Position numbers and translations under genes: made by a program
Notes under the pieces: generated by a model
Databases searched by the model: none
The model's input: the letters and a program-made list of their open reading frames with translations, nothing else
What the model was told of the DNA's origin: nothing
Shown here: piece by piece, positions 17,437 to 25,879 of the stretch
Numbering within the stretch: the stretch's first letter is position 1
How the letters are laid out: each line of letters starts with the position of its first letter
From: Desemzia sp. RIT 804
GTDB taxonomy: Bacteria; Bacillota; Bacilli; Lactobacillales; Carnobacteriaceae
Direction: 5' to 3'
Length of the DNA stretch: 64,000 nucleotides
Assembly: GCF_016892605.1 (NCBI RefSeq)
Contig: NZ_JAFEMV010000002.1
Coordinates: 62,001-126,000, forward strand

Positions 17437-18960
17437 TTACTTTTTCTCGATTTCTCGTTTTGCGATATTTAGAGCTCTTAATTTAGGTGTCTTTTTGTAC
17501 TCGTGTTCGTGCATTTGTTTAATGATATCTGCTAAAAAGTCCACACTTTCTATCAAATATTCTCCTTTATTCAGCATGACACACTCTGAACGGCTACCTT
17601 GTGCTGCATCTGTAACTTCTGCTCTAGTAGGTATTCCGTTGGAAACCATATTTTCCAGCACTTGAGTCCCCCATACTACTGGCACATCTGCCGCTTCACA
17701 GATCCAAAGAATTTCTTGCTGCAGTTCTGCTAGTCTCAAAAAACCAGCTTCAACCGCCAAGTCTCCGCGAGCGATCATCACTGAAAAAGGATTTTGTCCA
17801 GCTGCCGCGACAATGATTTCCGGCAGTTTTCTGACCCCTTCCACAGTCTCTATTTTAGCCATCAATGGGATAGATTGAGCTTTTTTCTCTGACATTCTTT
17901 TTTGCAATTCTTTTTGAATGATTTGAACATCTTCCGCATTTTTAACAAACGAAAAACCAATAATATCTGCATGTTTGCAAACAAAATCCAAATCTTGCTT
18001 GTCTTTATCTGTAATAAAATCCATTTTCAATTCTGATTCTGGGAAATTCAAACCTTTTTCAGCTTTTAACCGAACACCTTTTTTAGAATCAACTTTCTTG
18101 ATTTTTATAACAACCCCTTCGTCAATAACTTCTTTTACTATTCCTTCAACAATACCGTCATCGATCTTTATTGGGTCGCCTTCTTTTAAATCATCTAACA
18201 CTTCAGGGACGCTGCACCCCAGCATCAAATCCATTCCGTTTACTTTTGGAGGCGTATCAGCACCAGTCAATACAAATTCATGACCGACTTTTACTTTCGG
18301 CTTTTTTAAAGTGGTAAAAATCCAGCTGACTCTTGCTTTAGGTCCAGCAATGTCCATGAGTATCTGGCAATCTTGTCCTAATTTTTTCTCACATTTGCGA
18401 ATAGTTTTGACCATTGCTGACCAGGTCTCAGGATCGTCATGCGCGCAATTGATACGCCCCACATTCATTCCTGCTTTCATTAATTTTTCGACAAGAGAAT
18501 TGTCTTTTGCTGTTTCACTGGGTAAAGTGACCATAATACGTGTAAAACGTTCTACAGGTTTTTCTCCAAAAATAGTTGCTGTGTTTTTCTCTAGTTCTTC
18601 GTTTCCTGAAATGTATAATTCAACAGAGGGGTAAGATAAGGCTAATGAATCGGTATCCTTTTCTAATACCTTTCCCAAGCTAAGAATCACTGCATCTAAA
18701 TTATCTAACACTCTTGACTCCAGTCTTCCTAATGAAGACAGGCCCCATGGAGTCAAAGCTTCTTGGATTTTACGAATATCATGATTTCGAAGTACAAGGT
18801 AATAAGCTAAGTTTCGAGCACTTAGTTCTTGCTTATCTTGTTTTAAATAGGGTTGCCATTTGTCATATAACTTATTTCCTTCTTCAACAACTTCTTTTCT
18901 TAAAGCAATGAGCTTTTCATACAATTTTTCTGGTTTTTCCAAATAGTTAGTTTTAGACAC
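17437..18960 (-). CDS. Pyruvate-kinase-like protein with N-terminal extension, no C-terminal domain
   Basis: 507 residues. Residues 1-135 are a helical extension absent from normal pyruvate kinase. The catalytic core follows: MNVGRINCAHD (165-175), MDIAGPKAR (202-210), MAKIETVEG (Lys369, Glu371), IARGDLAVE (Asp400) and GTQVLENMVSNGIPTRAEVTDAA. The allosteric C-terminal domain is missing. Catalytic Lys, Glu and Asp are kept. Lys208 replaces the Glu of the usual KGPEIR motif, and two K+-contact positions (Ser, Thr) are Ala and Ile, a pattern linked to K+-independent enzymes. The start is GTG, with GGAGG upstream. It follows the polyphosphate:AMP phosphotransferase gene by 20 bp. Whether it uses PEP is untested. 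Confidence 0.82.
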   Translation of the reverse strand: MSKTNYLEKPEKLYEKLIALRKEVVEEGNKLYDKWQPYLKQDKQELSARNLAYYLVLRNHDIRKIQEALTPWGLSSLGRLESRVLDNLDAVILSLGKVLEKDTDSLALSYPSVELYISGNEELEKNTATIFGEKPVERFTRIMVTLPSETAKDNSLVEKLMKAGMNVGRINCAHDDPETWSAMVKTIRKCEKKLGQDCQILMDIAGPKARVSWIFTTLKKPKVKVGHEFVLTGADTPPKVNGMDLMLGCSVPEVLDDLKEGDPIKIDDGIVEGIVKEVIDEGVVIKIKKVDSKKGVRLKAEKGLNFPESELKMDFITDKDKQDLDFVCKHADIIGFSFVKNAEDVQIIQKELQKRMSEKKAQSIPLMAKIETVEGVRKLPEIIVAAAGQNPFSVMIARGDLAVEAGFLRLAELQQEILWICEAADVPVVWGTQVLENMVSNGIPTRAEVTDAAQGSRSECVMLNKGEYLIESVDFLADIIKQMHEHEYKKTPKLRALNIAKREIEKK

Positions 18961-18980
18961 TTTTCTTCCTCCTAATTCCG

Positions 18981-20453
18981 TTACTGATGTTCATCAATAA
19001 TTTTTTTTGCTTGTGCAACAAAAGTTTCGAGTACTTGGATACGAGCATATTTTTTATCTTTTCCTGCTACGATTGTCCAAGGAGATTCTGGCGTATTGGT
19101 TCGTACCAGCATTTCATTCATAGAATCAATGTATTCATCCCACTTTTCACGATTTCTCCAGTCTTCATCGGTTAATTTGTATACTTTATCAGGTTCATTT
19201 TGCCGATCTTTGAATCGTTGCAATTGTTCCTCTTTATCAATGTAAAGAAAGAACTTAATGACCAAGGTCTCAAAATTAGTTAATTGAGATTCCATTTGAT
19301 TGATTTCTTCGTAGGCTCTGTCCCATTCCGTAACCGTTGCAAGTCCTTCTACCCGTTCGACCATTACTCGGCCATACCAGCTGCGGTCAAAAATCTTGAT
19401 ATCTCCTCTTTTAGGAAAATTTTGATAGAACCTCCATAAATAATGGTATTGTTCTTCCAATTTATTGGGCGCAGAAGTAGTGATCACTTCATAGCCTCTG
19501 GGGTCCATTTCGCGCGTCAAACGTTCAATAGCACCGCCTTTTCCAGCCGCATCCACTCCCTCAAACACTATAATTGCAGGAATACCTTTAGTGTAGAGTT
19601 GGAAAGCCAATTGTTGTGCTTCTAGTTGAAGAGCATCTTTTCGTTTATCGTACTCTTTGTCAGGCATGCTTAAAGTCAAATCGACTTTTTCTAATGGTCT
19701 TTCTACATCTTTATATTCTCGAAAATGGCGAACACCGCCATTTTTCATTCCCATAATACGATCGATACCTTCATAAATTAAATCTATCGACATGCCTAAT
19801 ATTTGTTCAGAAGCCGCTTTTTTATCTTCTGTAGAAACCACATGCCAACTGCTAAAGGGAAAATCTGATTTTTCCAGCACACGCTCAAAGTGTTCTAAAT
19901 AATCATCGTAGCGCTTGTATTGATCCACATCACGATCACTGATCATAAACTCTTTAAAGGGATCTTTTTTCAATTCGTCAATACGCTTTTGTTGTGTTTT
20001 TCCTTTTTGATGCAGAAAGAACTTAAGGATAATAGCTCTGTCATCTAACAGCTCTTTTTCAATGAGGCTGATGTCCTTGATCCCTTGTTCTAATCCCTCT
20101 TTATCGATTGCTAAATCGTTTAGCACTTTGAAATAAAAACTGCGGTCGAAAATAGCTATATCCCCTTTTTTAGGGATCTTTTCCCAGAAGCGCCATAAAA
20201 AAGGTCGTGCATTTTCTTCTTCTGTTGGGGTTTCAAAAACACTTACTTTATAAGATTTCGGATTTAATTCTCGAACTAAATCTTTAATGACGTATCCTTT
20301 TCCTGAAGACTCCCATCCGTCAATAATAATCAGCACGGGGATATCTAAATTTTTCACCAAACGCTGTGCTCTTGCTAAGCGCTCTCCTAATTCTTTTCTT
20401 TTAAAATTTGCATAAGGATTTTTCGTTTCTTTAAAAGAGAAGTTTTTCAGCAT
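18981..20453 (-). CDS. pap: Polyphosphate:AMP phosphotransferase (tandem PPK2)
   Basis: 490 residues with two PPK2 domains. Domain 1 has DGWESSGKG (45-53) and IFDRSFYFK. Domain 2 has EGVDAAGKGGAIERL and IFDRSWYGRVMVERVEG, both Walker A and FDRS motifs intact. Two-domain PPK2 proteins transfer phosphate from polyphosphate to AMP to give ADP. GGAGGTGG precedes the ATG. It is the first gene of a probable operon with the pyruvate-kinase-like gene, so ADP made here could pass to the next enzyme (inference). No polyphosphate kinase ppk1 is in this window. Confidence 0.9.
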   Translation of the reverse strand: MLKNFSFKETKNPYANFKRKELGERLARAQRLVKNLDIPVLIIIDGWESSGKGYVIKDLVRELNPKSYKVSVFETPTEEENARPFLWRFWEKIPKKGDIAIFDRSFYFKVLNDLAIDKEGLEQGIKDISLIEKELLDDRAIILKFFLHQKGKTQQKRIDELKKDPFKEFMISDRDVDQYKRYDDYLEHFERVLEKSDFPFSSWHVVSTEDKKAASEQILGMSIDLIYEGIDRIMGMKNGGVRHFREYKDVERPLEKVDLTLSMPDKEYDKRKDALQLEAQQLAFQLYTKGIPAIIVFEGVDAAGKGGAIERLTREMDPRGYEVITTSAPNKLEEQYHYLWRFYQNFPKRGDIKIFDRSWYGRVMVERVEGLATVTEWDRAYEEINQMESQLTNFETLVIKFFLYIDKEEQLQRFKDRQNEPDKVYKLTDEDWRNREKWDEYIDSMNEMLVRTNTPESPWTIVAGKDKKYARIQVLETFVAQAKKIIDEHQ

Positions 20454-20574
20454 TCTACCACCTCCATTTGAATCTAGAAAAAGTTAGTTGCTCTATTTTA
20501 TTGGGGCTTTGTATTTATTATAAATTCTTAGCAGTCTATTTACGAAGAAAACGGTTTATATGTGGTTCAATGTG

Positions 20575-20634
20575 TACAGCAAAAAAGAAGATGGACAACA
20601 GAATACTTGCCTCACCTTCTTTTTCGCTGTGCTT
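20575..20634 (-). terminator. Possible terminator of the MFS gene
   Basis: Arms ACAGC-AAAAAGAAG and CTTCTTTTT-GCTGT around a long loop, just past the stop at 20642. The T-run is part of the stem. Confidence 0.5.
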
Positions 20635-20641
20635 TACTTGC

Positions 20642-21814
20642 TTATTGTATCGTTTGTTTTTTTGATAAGTAATGATTCATTTTCTCTGAACCCCAAGTCA
20701 TAAGCACAATGCTAAACAAAATATAATAAGGAAACAAAGCTATTGTACTAACTGAAACTAAACCACTGAAAATGAGCGGCATAATAGAACTGCCAACATA
20801 TGCAAAAGCAACTTGTAGCCCCATGACCGATTGGGAAGCACTTCTGCCAAATCGATTAGGTGTGTCATGCATCATGCTCGGATACATAGGCGCACAACCT
20901 AATCCGATCAATAACAATCCAAGCATTGCAAAAAAGTCCGGTAGCGGCAAAAGCAATACTATTCCTCCGCTTGCACAAATCAATTGTCCTAATCGAATCA
21001 AATTTTTATTGCTTATACTATAGGTCAAGAACCCAGAAACTAATCTCCCAACTGTTATTCCTAAGAAAAACAATGAGGTCCATCGAGCTGCCAATTCAGG
21101 TGTCAATGCTTTATATTCTACGAGATAAGTACTGCTCCAAAGTCCAGTCGTCGTTTCTATGGCGCTGTATAAAAAGAAAGACAGTACAGACAATTTAACA
21201 CTAGATTTTCGGATCACACTTTTCTTAGATTGATGCTCTTTCTCTTCAGCTGCCGATTGAGCATCAACCTTTTCTATCTTTTTCCATCTTGGTAATGCAG
21301 TAGCAATAACCCCTACTAAGATCAATTGGATGATGCCAATGACTAAATATCCATTTTGCCAGCTGCCACGTGCAATGAAAAAAGATAAAATCAATGGCCC
21401 AAGAGTAGCTCCTAATCCCCAAAAACTATGTAACCAGCTCATATGACTGGCTTTAAAATATAAAGCCACAAAATTATTTAATGCTGCATCGACCGATCCT
21501 GCTCCTAATCCCAATGGTAACGCTAGAACACATAACCACCAAAAAGTAGATGAAAAAGCAAAACCTAGTAAAGCGACAGCTGTGAGTAAGATACTGACAA
21601 GCGTCACTTTTCCTGTTCCAAATCGCTTCAGCATTCTGCCGCTCAATAAACTGGACACTACAGTTCCTCCAGTTGTAATAACTGAAATCCAACTGACTGA
21701 AGAAACTGAAACTTCCAGACCTTGATACATAGCTGGCCAAGCAGAGCCTAATAATGAGTCAGGAAGACCTAAACTAATAAATGATAAATACACAATCACC
21801 AAAATCAACGTCAT
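20642..21814 (-). CDS. MFS transporter (FHS/fucose-permease-like)
   Basis: 390 residues with about twelve membrane segments and a charged central loop (about 198-222, rich in Glu and Lys). The start LILVIVYLSFISLGLPDSLLGSAWPAMY and GLGAGSVDAALNNFVA are typical of the fucose:H+ symporter branch of MFS, which also includes drug exporters. A ribosome site (AGGAA) precedes the ATG. It stands alone between leftward genes. Substrate unknown. Confidence 0.85.
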   Translation of the reverse strand: MTLILVIVYLSFISLGLPDSLLGSAWPAMYQGLEVSVSSVSWISVITTGGTVVSSLLSGRMLKRFGTGKVTLVSILLTAVALLGFAFSSTFWWLCVLALPLGLGAGSVDAALNNFVALYFKASHMSWLHSFWGLGATLGPLILSFFIARGSWQNGYLVIGIIQLILVGVIATALPRWKKIEKVDAQSAAEEKEHQSKKSVIRKSSVKLSVLSFFLYSAIETTTGLWSSTYLVEYKALTPELAARWTSLFFLGITVGRLVSGFLTYSISNKNLIRLGQLICASGGIVLLLPLPDFFAMLGLLLIGLGCAPMYPSMMHDTPNRFGRSASQSVMGLQVAFAYVGSSIMPLIFSGLVSVSTIALFPYYILFSIVLMTWGSEKMNHYLSKKQTIQ

Positions 21815-22072
21815 TTAATTTATTCCTTTCGTCTTTACACAGCTTTATGTAGCCGTTTTCTATTCTCTAAGTGTACTGTTTTTCACAAAAATAGTACATG
21901 AAAAATAAAAAAATCTATATTTTTTGATATTGGCGGTACTAACTCCTTCTTGTCATAAGCAACAAAAAATTGACCGATTTAAATTTGCATCTCTTTTTTG
22001 AGGATCTTACTTCATAAGGGGTCGCGAAATTTATTTACATCCCTTTTCCCGTAAAACCATGCTTAAAACATA

Positions 22073-22206
22073 CTAAGCGAGTTCTTTTAAACGCGTTCCA
22101 AAAGCCTGACCACATTCCTATAAGCCAACTTCCCCTTATGAGATAAAGCATCTCTTAAGGGGAAGCAGTTTTATAGGCAATGGTCAAAGCGTCTTTTGTC
22201 CCGCTG
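22073..22206 (-). repeat. Dispersed hairpin element, family B, copy 3
   Basis: On the minus strand it begins AGCGGGACAAAAGACGCTTT and ends CTTTTGGAACGCGTTTAAAAG, nearly identical at both ends to the copy at 11608-11790. The inner arms (CTTCCCCTTA and its complement) differ partly. It lies just downstream of the LysM deacetylase gene. Positions 21815-22072 hold no gene that I can see. Confidence 0.75.
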
Positions 22207-22225
22207 TTTACTTTCTCATGAACTT

Positions 22226-23434
22226 TTAGTTTGGAATCGTCAATACTTGACCTACTCGAATCAAATTGAGGTTCGCAATATTATTAGCTCTTGCGATCTC
22301 TAGGGCTGTCGTATTATATCTTTGTGCAATCCGGTATAAAGTGTCTCCTGATTTAACGGTATATTTGATAGTGGACGTTGGAGGTGGCGTCGTTTGAGAA
22401 CGAGCTGGGATCGTCAACACTTGGCCTACTCGAATCAAGTTTGGATTAGTGATTTTATTGGCTGCAACAATCTGCTGCACGGTTGTACCATATCTTAAAG
22501 CGATGGCATAAAGTGTTTCACCAGTTCGAACGGTGTGTCGTGTGGTCGTAGTTGGCGGTGGTGTTGTCCCGCCAGTTCCTGGGATCGTCAATACTTGTCC
22601 AACACGGATCAAATTCGGATTAGCCAATCGATTTGCTGTGGCTAATTGTTGAACAGTCACGCCATAACGTAAAGCAATGCTGTATAACGTCTCTCCTGAT
22701 TTAACAATATGAGTTTTGCCAGTTGGAGAAGAACTTTGATACGTTAATAATTGAGATACGGTCACAAATTTATATCCTAGAGATTTTAATTTGCTGATCA
22801 TACCTGGTAATGCTTCTGGAGTAAATGTGTCTTGTCCTGTATGCATCAGTATAATAGCACCGGGTACAATGTTATTGACTACTTTATTGGTCATTGTTGC
22901 AGCAGAATCTCCTCGCCAATCGACCGTATCAATCGTCCACATAATGGTTTTCGTATAGCCGGCATCTCCGACCGCATTCAAAACGGTTGTATTGGATGCA
23001 CCAAATGGAGGTCTAAAAAACGGCTTAGTGGTTTTACCTGTAGCATTTTTAACGATCGTTTCCGTTCTATTTAATTGATCTTTCATTTGCGCGGTTGAAA
23101 TTTTAGCAAAATCTGGATGATTGAAGGAATGGTTTCCGATTTCATGGCCTTGGTTGACAATGTTTCGGATCAAGCTGGGATGTTGTTGGGTAGCGACTCC
23201 AGTCAGGAAGAAAGTAGCTTTAATGTTGTTTTTCGCTAAAATAGCCAAGATCTCATTGATGTGCCCTCCATCGCTTCCATCATCAAATGTAAAGGACACG
23301 ACTTTAGCGGTGGTATTTACTCGATAAACAGCTTGGGATGGTGCTGCAAAAACAGGTAAAGTTAACGAGATCATCATCAGCAAAGAGGCAACTAGTGCTG
23401 CAACTATTTTCACTAGTTTGTATTTTTTTATCAT
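22226..23434 (-). CDS. Secreted polysaccharide deacetylase with three LysM repeats
   Basis: 402 residues. A signal peptide (about 1-30, ending VFAAP) is followed by a NodB-type deacetylase domain: SFTFDDG (metal Asp), HSFNHPDF (metal His), FFRPPFGA and a C-terminal ILMHTG. Three LysM modules follow, each YTVKSGDTLYRIAQRYN...NLIRVGQVLTIP, joined by Thr/Pro linkers. It probably deacetylates peptidoglycan GlcNAc or another wall glycan and binds the wall through LysM. The three LysM copies are highly similar at DNA level. I chose the ATG at 23434; the longer frame begins with an unsupported TTG. Confidence 0.92.
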   Translation of the reverse strand: MIKKYKLVKIVAALVASLLMMISLTLPVFAAPSQAVYRVNTTAKVVSFTFDDGSDGGHINEILAILAKNNIKATFFLTGVATQQHPSLIRNIVNQGHEIGNHSFNHPDFAKISTAQMKDQLNRTETIVKNATGKTTKPFFRPPFGASNTTVLNAVGDAGYTKTIMWTIDTVDWRGDSAATMTNKVVNNIVPGAIILMHTGQDTFTPEALPGMISKLKSLGYKFVTVSQLLTYQSSSPTGKTHIVKSGETLYSIALRYGVTVQQLATANRLANPNLIRVGQVLTIPGTGGTTPPPTTTTRHTVRTGETLYAIALRYGTTVQQIVAANKITNPNLIRVGQVLTIPARSQTTPPPTSTIKYTVKSGDTLYRIAQRYNTTALEIARANNIANLNLIRVGQVLTIPN

Positions 23435-23465
23435 CTTTATCACCCATTCTTTCTCAATCAAGCAT

Positions 23466-23534
23466 TAGCGGGTGGGTGTGGAATAGACAGACGACAAAAG
23501 GAATGATAGAATGCACCGTTGTTTTTTGATCATT
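23466..23534 (-). CDS. Possible 22-residue leader peptide ahead of the deacetylase
   Basis: ATG at 23534 is seven bases after GGAGGAGG, a stronger ribosome site than that of the deacetylase itself. The peptide is basic then hydrophobic (MIKKQRCILSFLLSSVYSTP-TR) and ends 31 bp before the deacetylase ATG. Another ATG lies two codons earlier. It could control translation of the next gene, or be chance. No family recognised. Confidence 0.4.
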
Positions 23535-23636
23535 GACATTCCTCCTCCATCTTATGGTCAGTGGATCTTTTCCTACTTCTATTATACTTTATTTTTGTAT
23601 CAATATACATCACAACAGATTACATAACAGCAGAAA

Positions 23637-24884
23637 TCAATCTGATTCTTGGATGCGGTAAAGCTTGCCATTAAAGTCTACAATAATCAATTCTCCTCTT
23701 TCATCTAGTCCAAACGATGAAATCATCGCATCGGTATCTGCGATCTCAATATTTTCGATTGACTCCTGTTCGTTCATCCAAAGAGCCCATAACTTACCTG
23801 ATACAAAATCTCCGTATATATAGGTACCTTTTAGAGTACTATTGTCTTCTCCATAATAAACGTATCCTCCAGTAATGGATTGCCCTTGTGAATGATCATA
23901 TTCCCAAATAGGCCTTTCTAATTCGAAATCATCCATAGTTTCATCAGTTGCGTATTCTTTTGTACCTTCCATCAAGCGCCAGCCATAATTCTTGCCAGCT
24001 TCAATCAAATTGATCTCTTCAACAGCATCCTGCCCAACGTCTGCCAACCATAACCACTCTCGTTCTACGTCGAAACTGAACTTCCATGGATTACGCAACC
24101 CATATGCAAAAATTTCTTCGCGGTAGCCTTCCTCGTTTCCTCTAAATGGATTATCATCTGGTATTCCATAAGGTAAGCTGTTTGTTTGAGTATCCACATC
24201 GATCCGCAGCAATTTTCCATAAATCTCATTTAGCGATTGCGCATTGTTTTGCGGATCACCACTTCCTCCACCATCTCCTGTTCCAATGTATAAATAGCCA
24301 TCTGGACCAAAAGTAATGTGCCCTCCATTATGATTTGAATAAGGTTGAGGAAACTCCATCAAAATTACTTCGCTATCTAGAGTGGTTTCGTAAGTTGTTG
24401 GATCAGCTTCAAAGCGAGACAGTATGGTTCCTTGAGCGGTTGTATAGTTCACATAAAAATACCCGTTTTCCTTAAATTCCGGATGAAAAGCCAGACCCAG
24501 TAATCCCATTTCACTGCCGTCTAAACTGATGCTATCACTTAGATCTATAAAGACTTCTTTTTCATTTACTGTTGGGGTATTTTCAAATGAATACACTCTA
24601 CCTGTTCTTTCGACTACAAAAACAATATTGGAATCACTATTCACTGAAGTAAAATAGAGAGGTTGGTTAAACGACAAATTTTCGTAAGCATCTATAATTT
24701 CATAAGTTACAGATTCAAAATTCTCCGGTACAGTAATTGATTCTTCTTGAGATTCTGTAACAGACTGATCTGTTTCGCTTGAGGATTCTGTTTGACTGCT
24801 TGATGAGGTTGTTTCTTCTTCTGACGGGGTACAAGACACAAGTAAGATTAAAGAAAATAGTAGAAATAAGAATCGTTTTTTCAT
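23637..24884 (-). CDS. Lipoprotein of the glucose/sorbosone dehydrogenase (PQQ-type beta-propeller) family
   Basis: 415 residues. The lipobox LLVSC gives a lipid anchor at Cys18, followed by a Ser/Thr/Glu linker to about 50. The propeller domain shows NHNGGHITFGPDGYLYIGTGDGG, RNPWKFSFD and a closing ITGGYVYYG, the signature of soluble glucose/sorbosone dehydrogenases (YliI-like). Lactic acid bacteria generally do not make PQQ, so the protein may use scavenged cofactor or have another role. AAGGAG precedes the ATG. Single gene. Confidence 0.85.
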   Translation of the reverse strand: MKKRFLFLLFSLILLVSCTPSEEETTSSSSQTESSSETDQSVTESQEESITVPENFESVTYEIIDAYENLSFNQPLYFTSVNSDSNIVFVVERTGRVYSFENTPTVNEKEVFIDLSDSISLDGSEMGLLGLAFHPEFKENGYFYVNYTTAQGTILSRFEADPTTYETTLDSEVILMEFPQPYSNHNGGHITFGPDGYLYIGTGDGGGSGDPQNNAQSLNEIYGKLLRIDVDTQTNSLPYGIPDDNPFRGNEEGYREEIFAYGLRNPWKFSFDVEREWLWLADVGQDAVEEINLIEAGKNYGWRLMEGTKEYATDETMDDFELERPIWEYDHSQGQSITGGYVYYGEDNSTLKGTYIYGDFVSGKLWALWMNEQESIENIEIADTDAMISSFGLDERGELIIVDFNGKLYRIQESD

Positions 24885-25058
24885 AAAAAGAGTCTCCTTC
24901 CTGAGTAAAACTTTCTTCTATTGATATAGGCAGCTTTGAAGATACATGGTTGAAGAGGAATATTTAAGTTGTTAAAGAGAGCAAACTGTACCTTTATAAC
25001 TTCTTTAGTTTCCGACAAGACAGTTAACAGAAAACAAACAGCCCTTTCTATCGAATCT

Positions 25059-25093
25059 AAAAAAGGAAGGAACCTCTGTTAGGCTCCTCCCTC
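25059..25093 (-). terminator. Terminator of the candidate ncRNA
   Basis: On the minus strand GGGAGGAGCCT, a short loop, AGGTTCCTTCC, then TTTTTT. The T-run is only on the leftward side, so the direction is clear. Confidence 0.85.
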
Positions 25094-25476
25094 TCATATG
25101 TGCAACACGTGTACTCACATTTTTATTTTCGATGCCATTTCTCTTAAATGGTCTTACTACAACTAGATGTTCGTGTCTTCAAGATTTATTAAACTGGACT
25201 CTTTAAACCTTGGTTTCTTGAATCTTTATTCTTAGAAGATTGTTCTTTGAATAGTGTTTCTAGAAATCTAGATGTGAGATACTCCGTGCTGCTATGATAG
25301 TAGATCCTAGATTGATGTCTTCAATAATTTTATAAATCTACGAAGTACATCAACTAAGATACTTTGGGTCAACAGCTCTACTTAACTGTTAACCTAAGAA
25401 CCTTATAAAAAGGTTCTTCTAAAGAGCGGCATGCTCTTTCTTTTCTTATCTAATGTTTCTGCATGTCCCTCTTTAC
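25059..25476 (-). ncRNA. Candidate structured ncRNA (~418 nt), novel or unrecognised
   Basis: A leftward transcription unit with no credible reading frame. It is bounded by a consensus promoter (25483-25511) and an intrinsic terminator (25059-25093). Serial hairpins are visible at 25421-25439 (AAAGAG/CTCTTT), 25396-25418 (AAGAACCT/AGGTTCTT), 25367-25394 (GGTTAACAG/CTGTTGACC), 25135-25151 (CCATTT/AAATGG) and 25098-25120 (ATGTG/CACAT). It is not tmRNA, SRP RNA, RNase P RNA or 6S RNA by the motifs I know. It is divergent from opuA. Start and end are inferred from promoter and terminator. Confidence 0.7.
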
Positions 25477-25482
25477 ATATAG

Positions 25483-25511
25483 AATATAACATGATAGCGC
25501 TTTCTTGTCAA
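25483..25511 (-). promoter_or_regulatory. Sigma-A promoter with cre-like (CcpA) site, ncRNA
   Basis: Perfect TTGACA (25506-25511), 17-bp spacer, TATATT (25483-25488). The spacer holds AGAAAGCGCTATCA (25492-25505), which differs from the palindromic cre sequence TGAAAGCGCTTTCA at two positions. CcpA bound here would block RNA polymerase, so repression by preferred sugars is predicted. Confidence 0.8.
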
Positions 25512-25674
25512 GAGTTTATGTCCATTTTTTTCTGTATTTATGTTAAATTTTATAGATTTTACAGCTTGTTTATATAAAAAACTTTAATTCAGCGATCAAA
25601 AGAAGTACGAGGCTTAAAAATGATGTTTGTTGTTATTTCTCATAAACTTCTTAGAAAATTGTTACAACGCTTTT

Positions 25675-25688
25675 AGTAAACGATAACA
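25675..25688 (+). promoter_or_regulatory. Second cre-like sequence upstream of opuA
   Basis: AGTAAACGATAACA fits the cre consensus (TGnAAnCGnTnnCA) except for the first base. It is about 190 bp before opuAA, between the two divergent units. It may be fortuitous. Apart from this, 25512-25860 shows only AT-rich sequence and a possible opuA -10 (TATAGT near 25840). Confidence 0.3.
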
Positions 25689-25879
25689 TTCTGATTTACA
25701 CCCTATTGTTATTTTACATGGCAGTTTCATGTATGTTACGGTTGATATTGTGTTCAAGACGCGGGGAAAAATAAAAACTATTTAAAAAGACGATGAAATC
25801 AATCTTTTGCACGCTTTTTACGTCTATATGATTTCTCTATAGTATAGTTTTTAAAAATAAATAAAGGAGTTGAACCTTT

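Noticed and set aside
25059-25476. tmRNA, 6S, SRP RNA or RNase P RNA
   Set aside because: The tmRNA tag frame and acceptor end, the 6S central bubble, the SRP apical motif and RNase P core motifs are not visible.
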